A model generated the notes under the pieces. The model worked only from the letters and a program-made list of their open reading frames with translations. It had not been told where the DNA came from and did no database searches. 64,000 nt of DNA from Thermoflavimicrobium daqui. GTDB taxonomy: Bacteria; Bacillota; Bacilli; Thermoactinomycetales; Thermoactinomycetaceae. Every line of letters begins with the position of its first letter. Positions within the stretch are counted from its first letter, which is position 1. The stretch is from contig NZ_KZ845666.1 in the NCBI RefSeq assembly GCF_003313465.1, positions 124,001-188,000 on the forward strand, in the 5' to 3' direction. The position numbers were made by a program, and so were the translations under genes. Shown here piece after piece: positions 44,753 through 52,389 of the stretch.

Positions 44753-45139
44753 TAAATAAACCTCCTTTTTAGATAATAGTAAATAATAATGATTCCTACA
44801 CAGTATATTATAACATACTAAATTTATTTAGTTGTAAGGAATTGGTTTTCATTTTCAAATTATAAAGGTGAATGAATGGAAAATCTGATCATATGCCTTG
44901 TTTTTTTCCTTTTCGAGTGAATAGCGATGGTAAAGGTTAGCTGATATACTAGTAAATGTATTCTTACCTTAAGATGAAATAGATATCCCTGCTACATTTT
45001 ACTATATATTATTTTAAAATAACTAAATAATATTTAATTATGATATAGAATAATTGGGGTACTAAGGCGAACAAATGAGGCGTTCTCCAGTCATTATTCG
45101 ATCTTCATTAGAAGCAGATTTCAGATCATGTTTGGGGTT
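44753..45139. other. Intergenic stretch
   Basis: A/T-rich, with no credible frame. The end of it may contain the decayed 5' part of the MBL remnant. Confidence 0.4.
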
Positions 45140-45384
45140 TAAAAAACTTAGATATTCATTCCGAATCAAGTTTGGGTCGTCGTGCACAAAGATGGAACTA
45201 CTTTAGTAGATGCTGGGGTATCTATGATATCCAGAGGAATTCTAAAATTTATCAATCAACTACAAGCTGGTCCTCTCCAAAGAATCGTATTAGCACATGG
45301 TCATTCGGATCACATTGGGGCACTTAAGAAGATCTTAAAGGAAAAACCGGTTCCTGTTTATGCCCATCCAATACAGATAATGAT
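45140..45384 (+). pseudogene. Metallo-beta-lactamase-fold hydrolase, N-terminal remnant
   Basis: The frame reads ...IPNQVWVVVHKDGTTLVDAGVS, then LQRIVLAHGHSDHIGALKKIL and VPVYAHP, the first half of an MBL-fold enzyme with the HxHxDH zinc motif. Before IPNQ the frame is shifted (NLDIH appears in another register), and after YAHPIQI the homology ends and unrelated residues follow. The C-terminal zinc ligands are missing. Decayed gene whose remnant happens to be in frame with the DUF1259 gene. Confidence 0.78.
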
Positions 45385-45463
45385 AAAAAATGGTTTCATA
45401 ACCATTACAAAAACACCCTCTCGAACATATTCTGAACCAAAATGCATAGAGAGGATGTTTTGT

Positions 45464-45862
45464 ATGGCTACGATCAGTCCATTATGTAGGCGATTTGCAC
45501 AAATTTTAGGTGGAACACCACAGGTTGTAAATGGAGTTTGTACAGTTACAAGAATTCGAAACATAAGCATGAATATCCAAGGGCGCCCTAGTCGATCACC
45601 TTTAGCATTAGCTGCTCTATTTTCGTTTGAGTCAATAGACCGACAAGGGAGAGCATTAAACCTAGGAGAAACAGTCATCTTCCAAAGAGAAGTTAATCCT
45701 TTCCTATCTGCTCTTCGTCGACGTGGTATTATTGTATCAGCCTTACACAATCACTGGATGTTTGACAGAGAAAGATCGATGTATATTCATTGGCAATCCG
45801 TCGAAAACCCAATTACATTCGCTCGAAAGACAGCTGAAGCTTTTAGAGTATTAGAGAGATAG
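45464..45862 (+). CDS. DUF1259 (LpqO/LppY-like) protein
   Basis: A 132-residue protein beginning MATISPLCRRFAQILGGTP. The core VVNGVCTVTRIRNISMNIQGRPSRSPLALAA..., LGETVIFQREVNPFLSALRRRGIIVSALHNHW and the end IHWQSVENPITFARKTAEAF are DUF1259 hallmarks; in Bacilli the family often occurs as a single domain of about this size. AGAGAGG is eight bases before ATG 45464. An upstream open frame fuses it to an MBL remnant, which I regard as chance. Function unknown. Confidence 0.78.
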   Translation: MATISPLCRRFAQILGGTPQVVNGVCTVTRIRNISMNIQGRPSRSPLALAALFSFESIDRQGRALNLGETVIFQREVNPFLSALRRRGIIVSALHNHWMFDRERSMYIHWQSVENPITFARKTAEAFRVLER

Positions 45863-45883
45863 TTTTTTTGATCGTAAATAAAC

Positions 45884-45927
45884 AAAAAGTCGTATCCCTA
45901 TTTTCATGGTAAGGGATACGACTTTTT
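45884..45927. terminator. Bidirectional terminator
   Basis: AAAAAGTCGTATCCCT pairs with AGGGATACGACTTTTT across a 12-base loop. Shared by the DUF1259 gene and the convergent lipoprotein gene. Confidence 0.93.
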
Positions 45928-45933
45928 ATCATA

Positions 45934-46800
45934 TCATTGTCCCAATTGACTTTCACTAATCGCATTTTTCTTAATGGATTCTGGAATAGTAATGGTTCCA
46001 TCATATTTTCCAGTTACCTTGAAATCCACTTTCATTGTAATTGTACTCTGCTTGTCTAAAGAGACATTATATTCGATTTGTTGTCTTTTAAATTCCATCG
46101 TTTTTTCATCAATCTCGACAGCGACTTTCATATCGTTAATTTTTAGATTAGATAAATCTTTAACTTGATTCTCTTGGTCTTCCAATTGTTCTTTGATACT
46201 TTCCATTGCAAACTCAGTTATTGCTTTTTTGAATTCATCATTCGAAGATGCTTGCTGATCAAACTCTATTTTAATGATCCCTTTCTCACTGCTAAACTTA
46301 ATTCCTTTGCTATCTTTACCTGCTGCATTCACCAATTTCACGATATCCTTTGTAGACTGATCTACACTTCCTGTAGCTCTTGCACTAGGTTCAGTTTTTT
46401 CCTTAATCCATTGGTTCATTACACTGATATATGATTCATCTTTCGTGAAATACATTTCCACAGGCACTCCAAGTTCTAGACCTTCTGCCTTACCTTCCAT
46501 TTTTCCTATGGCATGAGCTACTTCTGGGTTGGTAGTCGCTTTCATATCTAAGTGTGTTTTAAATGATCCATCTTTTACATCAGGCATATCAAATTCCATA
46601 TCCATCGAATATGTATATCCCTTTTCTTTTTTCATAGCTTCTTCTGCTTTAGCTAAAATATCGATAATCGATGGCTCTTTCTTTTCAGTGGTCGTTTCCT
46701 TGCTAGCAGTCGTTTTGTTATTCTGTACAGCTTCTGAACAACCACTAAATATAAGCAATAGTGATAAAATACTAATAAGGGCAAGTCCTTTTCTTATCAT
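45934..46800 (-). CDS. LppX/DUF6612-like lipoprotein
   Basis: A 288-residue lipoprotein: signal peptide with lipobox IFSGC (Cys 21), a Thr/Glu/Lys-rich spacer, then a beta-rich domain from about 45 to 280. The order of a first helix (AKAEEAMKKEKGYTY), alternating strands (FKTHLDMKATTNP, PVEMYFTKDESYISV, NQWIKEK) and a late block KQSTITMKVDFKVTGKYD matches the lipoprotein at 10.5-11.4 kb, including the closing K-G-K/T-Y-D...I-P pattern. The two are paralogues. Likely an extracytoplasmic carrier or sensor of an unknown hydrophobic molecule. Confidence 0.78.
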   Translation of the reverse strand: MIRKGLALISILSLLLIFSGCSEAVQNNKTTASKETTTEKKEPSIIDILAKAEEAMKKEKGYTYSMDMEFDMPDVKDGSFKTHLDMKATTNPEVAHAIGKMEGKAEGLELGVPVEMYFTKDESYISVMNQWIKEKTEPSARATGSVDQSTKDIVKLVNAAGKDSKGIKFSSEKGIIKIEFDQQASSNDEFKKAITEFAMESIKEQLEDQENQVKDLSNLKINDMKVAVEIDEKTMEFKRQQIEYNVSLDKQSTITMKVDFKVTGKYDGTITIPESIKKNAISESQLGQ

Positions 46801-47169
46801 ATAGTCCTCCTACAAAAAAGATATTTCTCATTTTAGCATGTATGTTTGCACATCTAAATTGTTTTAAATGATAGAGTATGTCTTTTTAGTTAACTTTAGT
46901 TAGATTTACTAATGATTTACATATAAGACCAGCCTTTAAAAGGGATTTTAATCGGATTTTAGATATTGTTACTACTTGTTATTTCTCTTGGCTTCCGACT
47001 ACCTTTAGGTTTTAGAAATAAAACATGCGAAGGCTAATTGAAAAAGTAAAGAGGGGACTTTTCCCCTCTTTATATTTGGTGTGATCAAGTTGATCACCTT
47101 TTTAAGTGAATTATGTTTTACATTCTCTTCGATCTCAACTTATGAAAGATTAGAAATTTTATAGCTGAA
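46801..47169. other. Intergenic stretch with two hairpins
   Basis: AAAGAGGGG/CCCCTCTTT at 47048-47071 is a likely terminator of the symporter gene on the minus strand. Close by, GTGATCAA-G-TTGATCAC (47081-47097) is a 17-base palindrome that is better read as a protein site or a second terminator (CCTTTTT follows). No coding frame. Confidence 0.55.
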
Positions 47170-48642
47170 TTATACGATTTTTTTCTTTGATTCTTTTCCC
47201 CAACACTCTGTATTTTTAATTCCCAATTTTTCTGGATCAAATACAGGATCCAAGCCTTGCTTTTTCTGTTGCTCATAATCCTTGAGTGATTTCATTGCCG
47301 GCTTAAATAGAATGAGAATGGCAATGAGATTCAACCATACCATAAGTCCTAACCCAATGTCTCCTAATGTCCACGCAACTTTGGCTGTTTTAACACATCC
47401 ATAGAAAGTGGCTGCAAGGATGACAAATTTTAAGACAAGCATAGGCCACTTACTATTTTTCCCTCGTGTGAGATAAGCAATATTTGTTTCAGAAATATAG
47501 TAGTAAGCCATAATTGTGGTAAAAGCAAAGAAGAATAAAGCCACCGCAACAATCCCAGAGCCCACTCCTGGAATCACAGAATCAATCGCCATTTGAGTAT
47601 ATCCAGACCCTGCTTCTACAGTTTTCCCGATGTTCTGTACTAAAAATTGCTTTTGTTCTGCTGCCACATTTCCTTGTCCTGGCGCCTCAACATTATACAT
47701 ACCCGTAAATAAAATCATGAGAGCGGTTGCAGAACAGACTAAAAGGGTATCTATATAGATTGAAAATGCTTGGACTAAGCCTTGTTTGGCCGGATGGGAT
47801 ACTTCAGCAGCAGCGGCAGCATGTGGTCCGGTTCCCTGACCTGCTTCATTAGAATAAATTCCACGTTTGACTCCCCATTGAATCGCCAAACCAATAATAC
47901 TACCAAAGATAGGATCAAAAGCAAATGCGCTTTTAAAGATTAAAACAAAGACAGCTGGCAACTTGGAAAAGTTAACAATAATGATGATCAGAGAAAGAGC
48001 AATATAGGCAATCGCCATAAATGGAACAACAAATTGAGCTACATTAGCGATCCTTTTTACTCCACCAAAGATAATTAATCCCAATAATACAATAAGAATA
48101 ATTCCTGTAATCGTTGAATCTAAGCCAAATGCCATATTTAAGCTTGAAGCAATCGCATTTGATTGAACTCCGGGCATTAATATTGCCATCGCCACTATAG
48201 CTGAAATAGCAAAAAGCACACCATACCATTTCCAGCCGATCCCTTTTTCTATATAGTAAGCAGGACCTCCTCGATATTGACCATCTTGCTTTACTTTATA
48301 GATTTGTGCCAAAGTCGATTCTGCGAAAGCGGTTCCAGCACCGATGAAAGCAATCAACCACATCCAAAAGATAGCACCTGGTCCACCAAATGCAATAGCT
48401 GTGGCCGTTCCGGCAATATTCCCTGTTCCAACACGCCCTGAGAGAGAAAGAGCTAAAGCTTGGAATGAAGAAACTCCTGCTTCTGATTTTTCTCCTTTGA
48501 ATAAGAGTCGAATCATTTCTTTAATATGCCTTATTTGCAAAAAACGAGACATCACCGAAAAGAATAATCCTGCACCAAGACAGAGATAAATCATCGGCAT
48601 ACTCCATAACCACTCATTAATCAGATTAATGATCTGTTCCAA
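47170..48642 (-). CDS. Alanine/glycine:cation symporter (AGCS family)
   Basis: A 490-residue permease with 10-11 membrane helices. Signatures: GRVGTGNIAGTATAIAFGGPGAIFWMW near 67-95, RGGPAYYIEKGIGWKW, and GVKRGIYSNEAGQGTGPHAAAAAEVSHP near 255-285, the sodium/amino-acid binding core. The C-terminal basic tail is cytoplasmic. It takes up alanine, glycine or similar with Na+ or H+. Single gene with a terminator at 47048-47071. Confidence 0.95.
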   Translation of the reverse strand: MEQIINLINEWLWSMPMIYLCLGAGLFFSVMSRFLQIRHIKEMIRLLFKGEKSEAGVSSFQALALSLSGRVGTGNIAGTATAIAFGGPGAIFWMWLIAFIGAGTAFAESTLAQIYKVKQDGQYRGGPAYYIEKGIGWKWYGVLFAISAIVAMAILMPGVQSNAIASSLNMAFGLDSTITGIILIVLLGLIIFGGVKRIANVAQFVVPFMAIAYIALSLIIIIVNFSKLPAVFVLIFKSAFAFDPIFGSIIGLAIQWGVKRGIYSNEAGQGTGPHAAAAAEVSHPAKQGLVQAFSIYIDTLLVCSATALMILFTGMYNVEAPGQGNVAAEQKQFLVQNIGKTVEAGSGYTQMAIDSVIPGVGSGIVAVALFFFAFTTIMAYYYISETNIAYLTRGKNSKWPMLVLKFVILAATFYGCVKTAKVAWTLGDIGLGLMVWLNLIAILILFKPAMKSLKDYEQQKKQGLDPVFDPEKLGIKNTECWGKESKKKIV

Positions 48643-49110
48643 AAAGAGACCCCCTTTATTTATGGTAGTGTCTTAAATTATAAATTCTTTTCATATTTAA
48701 CACAATATTTATATGTAAATATGGAATTGAAATATTTACCTTTAGGGGAATAGTCCTATTTGACAGAAGGAGAAATGATAGATGGAACCAGAGCAGAACT
48801 ATAATTATAAATAGCCAGTGTAATTATTTAAGCGAATGGAACTATATAATAAACTAGATACTTTTGATCATATTAGAAAATACTCCTTGAACCAGTAAAT
48901 GAAGGGTTTACAATTTTTGCAAACCCTTCATCATATCAAAGAAAATGCCCTATTTCATCAAGATTAGGCTGTATCCTTCGTTTCTGTTCCTCACGTATTT
49001 AGTCACCAGTTGTACAAAAGGATAAGTTCTCCATTAAAAATACAAAAAAGCCATGTACATAAGTACATAGCTACTTTTTTCAAGATATTACGAAATAAGG
49101 GAAGGCTGTA
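48643..49110. other. Intergenic stretch with two terminator-like hairpins
   Basis: ATGAAGGGTTT/AAACCCTTCAT (48899-48931) and ATGTAC-ATAA-GTACAT (49051-49068) with flanking A and T runs. The second ends the FusB-like transcript; no gene is seen in the interval. Confidence 0.5.
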
Positions 49111-49308
49111 TCAATTCCGTATATTTAATTGCTTACCTCCCAACTGATTTGTGCTTTTAGTTCTCCTATAATCATTTGATAGGTATAAGTCCTCCCAAAA
49201 GTGTAATACCTTGAGAGAGGTTTGTATTTTTTTTAGTTTCCTCTTCTCCACCTGTGATACAAAGAATGTCAAAAAATCTGGCTTCCATATCCCCAGACCT
49301 CTAATCAT
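49111..49308 (-). CDS. Doubtful 65-residue frame after the FusB-like gene
   Basis: The ATG overlaps the FusB-like stop codon by four bases (ATGA), the form of a coupled gene. The product (MIRGLGIWKPDFLTFFVSQ..., then a basic middle and Asn-rich tail) has no motif. It may be a chance frame. Confidence 0.25.
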   Translation of the reverse strand: MIRGLGIWKPDFLTFFVSQVEKRKLKKIQTSLKVLHFWEDLYLSNDYRRTKSTNQLGGKQLNIRN

Positions 49309-49931
49309 ACTCCCATAAATTCTCGTAGTTTTCTGATATCCGTTATATCCTGATTACATAGTTGACTATCAAGACACATGTAATTCCCTGATACTAAATC
49401 ATTATTTCGTTTGGTAGTTACCAATCCTATTTGATTTCCAATACGTCTTTGATTACATAGACAGCAGAAGACACTTTTATTTCCTGAAATTGGTTTATAC
49501 CGACAATCAAGACCATATAACTCTCCCTTCTCATGGTAGACAAGGTATAGCGAATGAGTCGCTATATCTCTCCAACCTAAATACTCCAAAGCTAAATCCT
49601 CCATTTTTTCAAAGTCTGGCATACTCAGTTTTTTCACTTTGGAAAAAAGTTTTCGAACCTGATTAGATGAGAGCTTTGGAAATTTTTCTACATAAGGTGA
49701 TAATGACTGGATAAAAGTATTGACTTCACCCTGTCCACGAAATCGGGTTATATTCTGAAACAAATTCCTTATCTCAGGACTCAAATGACTAATGACTTCC
49801 CCGATCTTGAACTCGACGGCCTCCTCTGTTAACCGTAAGGTTCTATAATCTCCAACGAAATAAACAGTTTGAATTAAATGACTTAACTGCTGACGAATAA
49901 AATTTAGTTCATGAGGTTTTAGTAATACCAC
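49305..49931 (-). CDS. FusB/FusC-family EF-G-binding protein
   Basis: A 208-residue protein: helical N-terminal half (HELNFIRQQLSHLIQTVYFVGD...) and a C-terminal zinc domain with CCLCNQ and CLDSQLCN. This is the FBP/FusB layout; FusB proteins bind elongation factor G and release it from the fusidic acid-stalled ribosome. Most chromosomal Bacillales copies are housekeeping homologues, so drug resistance need not follow. The start lacks a clear ribosome site (GAAGGGAG is about 15 bases off). Not part of the NRPS operon: a 300-base gap lies between. Confidence 0.88.
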   Translation of the reverse strand: MVLLKPHELNFIRQQLSHLIQTVYFVGDYRTLRLTEEAVEFKIGEVISHLSPEIRNLFQNITRFRGQGEVNTFIQSLSPYVEKFPKLSSNQVRKLFSKVKKLSMPDFEKMEDLALEYLGWRDIATHSLYLVYHEKGELYGLDCRYKPISGNKSVFCCLCNQRRIGNQIGLVTTKRNNDLVSGNYMCLDSQLCNQDITDIRKLREFMGV

Positions 49932-50227
49932 CAGCGTATACTCCCTTCAAAGTTAGCTTGCTTTTCATCTTAAGGGAAGTGGAATTTGCTTCAAATTTTT
50001 AGACATAATGAGCTCTATTAAAACTAAAACGAGAAGAGAAATGAAGTTTATATAGTAAACAATCATACCCGAACTCATCAACAAATAATCTTTGTTTTTC
50101 TAATTTTTCTATGAAAATGCGTCAAGTTCAACGTTTATTTACTACTGAGAGTTGCTATATCGTTTGAATCGCACTCCTCCATTCAAAGAGATGCGTACAA
50201 GAAGAGCAGAACAAGAAAGAAGTATTC

Positions 50228-50983
50228 CTAGTACATGCTCTGTTCCATGTCTTCAACAATCGCTGTTAACAGTTCCATAGGAGCCTGAAGAAATTGGTGA
50301 TGATCCCCCTTGAAAAGGTGGAATGTAGTTTCGCCATATTCCCTCCATCCGTCCATTAACGACGGATCAACTTCTACATCTTGTTGCCATCCAATAGCCG
50401 TGATTGGACAAGGTAGAGGAAAAGGCTCCTCTTTCTTATACTGGCGGTTTGCTTCTAAGTCCGTTCTCATGATCCCAATACTTAAATCAATAAAATCTGG
50501 TAAGGGGGTTCCTCCCATTCTCCGCATTAATAGTTCTATCTCTTTTTTTAGCTCGTCATCTGTCAGCTGGAGGAAACGGCCATAAGGTCCTTGGTGTGGA
50601 GCAACTTGAGAGGAAACAAATAACCTTACTGGAACAGGTCCACCTTTTTGAATGAGGCGAACAGTAGTCTCATAACTAGGTAAAGCAGATCCGCAGTGGC
50701 CAAAAAAAGCAAACGGACGATCCAGATAAGGGGTTAATGCATCCGCTAAGTCATCGGCTAACGCTTCATATGTTGTATAAGATGGCTCGTGGAAGCGGTT
50801 CTCTCGCCCTGGTAATTGGATAGGACAAATTTCAATATCTCCGATGAACTCAGGCCAATGCTGGTACATGCTTGCCCCGCAACCCGAATAAGGAATGCAG
50901 AACAGTCTACCCTTACTCAGATTAGATGGCTCACGTAAAAACCAAGGATTTTGCTCTTGTGAAGAATCATAAAATGGTTCCAT
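50228..50983 (-). CDS. Type II thioesterase-like alpha/beta hydrolase with Cys nucleophile (aminoacyltransferase candidate)
   Basis: A 251-residue protein with the layout of NRPS type II thioesterases: RLFCIPYSGCGASMYQHW, LPGRENR, and a final GDHHQF with the catalytic His. At the nucleophile elbow the usual GHSMG is GHCGS, so residue 97 is Cys, not Ser. Among NRPS proteins this change is known in SyrC- and CmaE-type acyltransferases that shuttle a modified aminoacyl group between carrier domains. It is the last gene of the NRPS operon, about 115 bases after the P450. Simple proofreading by hydrolysis is the alternative reading, but less likely with Cys. Confidence 0.85.
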   Translation of the reverse strand: MEPFYDSSQEQNPWFLREPSNLSKGRLFCIPYSGCGASMYQHWPEFIGDIEICPIQLPGRENRFHEPSYTTYEALADDLADALTPYLDRPFAFFGHCGSALPSYETTVRLIQKGGPVPVRLFVSSQVAPHQGPYGRFLQLTDDELKKEIELLMRRMGGTPLPDFIDLSIGIMRTDLEANRQYKKEEPFPLPCPITAIGWQQDVEVDPSLMDGWREYGETTFHLFKGDHHQFLQAPMELLTAIVEDMEQSMY

Positions 50984-51099
50984 ATCCTCTCACCTCTATT
51001 GATATTAAATTCTTACCTCTATTTAAAGCTTACAATTATCGAATAATAAAATATCTATTGAACGCTAACAATCCACAGGTTAATGAACCATCACATACG

Positions 51100-52362
51100 T
51101 TATATACGGAAATGTTTCTCTGCTCCTGAACGGATATGCCCTATCACCGGAAGATGCTTAATACCTGATATAAAGTTGGAGCTAAGATATTCGACATCTC
51201 CTTTAAGTTCAAAGGACTCGAAATTTTCAAGAAGCGCTTTAAACAGAATTCCTAATGATAGTCTTGCTGCCGTATGACCAAGACAATGATGATGCCCGCT
51301 TCCAAAGGATATATGAGGGTTCGGATTACGCCGAAAATTGAATTTGTATGGGTCCTGAAAAATATCCTCATCGCGATTCGCCGAGCCTAACCAAACCACA
51401 ACCGCTTCGCCTTCTTTTATCTTCGTATCTCGTATTTCTACATCTTGGGTAGCATATCTCATAAAGTGACTTGCAGGAGATGACCAGCGTATAGCTTCTT
51501 CAACACCACTAGTCAAGTGCTCTGGATGTGCAGCCCACTCCTCATACCCTCCTGACTTCATTAACTCTAGCAATGCTGAACTAGAGACATGAGGAGTAGT
51601 CACTGTCGCCCCTAGTAAGAGACTGTAGCAGTTTGATATAACAGCGCCTGGATTCATGCGTTGCCCATCCACTTCTAAGGATAAGAGTATACTAATCGGG
51701 TCATCTCCAGGAGTGCGTTGACGTTGCTGAATAATATCTTGGAAATAAGCAAAAATTTCGCGGTGTGCTCTCTCCAGAGTCGCTTTGCTTCCGTCTTGCA
51801 GCTCATACTCCGAGTCACTAGGAGCAACAGCCATCGATGTAAGCTGTGTTAACATTGGCCAATCCTCTGAAGGGAGGTTCAATAAGATTCCTGCTACTGA
51901 GGTTGATAAATACGTACTAGCAGCAGCGAAGTCAAAAAGTTCCCCTCCCACAGCTGGTTGTAACACCTTATATACCTCAGAACGAATGGATTCGATGTGT
52001 TTTTCCAAAGCTTTTGTGTTAAAGGCTTGCTGTAATGGGCGTCTCATTTGGGTATGTCGTGGCGGATCAGTTGCTGCCAATTGACGCCCACCTGCTGGAT
52101 CGTTGGTGCCTAACAAGTTTAATAAGGTTCCTCTTTCCGAAGTAAAACGTTCATGATCTTTTAATACTTTAACGGCGTCATTATATTTCGTCAATGACCA
52201 AAACCCTAATCCTTCCCTGACTGTTTGCCAGTGAATAGGAGCACGATTTCGCATCGCGTGCCAGATTAAATGAGGATTGCCATTACTGTATAGATAGGGA
52301 TCCGTTAAATCTACTTCTTCGAGATTGATATGAGATGAATCCATAAAATAAGACTTATTCAT
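51100..52362 (-). CDS. Cytochrome P450 acting on the NRPS pathway
   Basis: A 420-residue soluble bacterial P450. Heme motif FGSGHHHCLGHTAAR (Cys ligand near 360), ExxR in EEAIRW, and a MRRPLQQAF segment are present. In the I-helix the usual A-G-x-D/E-T-T reads GATVTT, so the acidic residue that helps proton delivery is Val. Start at ATG 52362: GGAGGG lies eight bases before it, while the ATG at 52380 lacks a site. Directly after the A-PCP gene, like P450s that hydroxylate an amino acid held on a stand-alone carrier protein (NovH/NovI type). Product possibly a beta-hydroxylated or further oxidised residue. Confidence 0.92.
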   Translation of the reverse strand: MNKSYFMDSSHINLEEVDLTDPYLYSNGNPHLIWHAMRNRAPIHWQTVREGLGFWSLTKYNDAVKVLKDHERFTSERGTLLNLLGTNDPAGGRQLAATDPPRHTQMRRPLQQAFNTKALEKHIESIRSEVYKVLQPAVGGELFDFAAASTYLSTSVAGILLNLPSEDWPMLTQLTSMAVAPSDSEYELQDGSKATLERAHREIFAYFQDIIQQRQRTPGDDPISILLSLEVDGQRMNPGAVISNCYSLLLGATVTTPHVSSSALLELMKSGGYEEWAAHPEHLTSGVEEAIRWSSPASHFMRYATQDVEIRDTKIKEGEAVVVWLGSANRDEDIFQDPYKFNFRRNPNPHISFGSGHHHCLGHTAARLSLGILFKALLENFESFELKGDVEYLSSNFISGIKHLPVIGHIRSGAEKHFRI

Positions 52363-52389
52363 AGCCCATTCCCTCCACATATCGATTGA

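Noticed and set aside
45182-45454. MBL-DUF1259 fusion protein from a single 226-codon frame
   Set aside because: MBL homology stops halfway and the DUF1259 part has its own ribosome site and Met; the fusion looks accidental.
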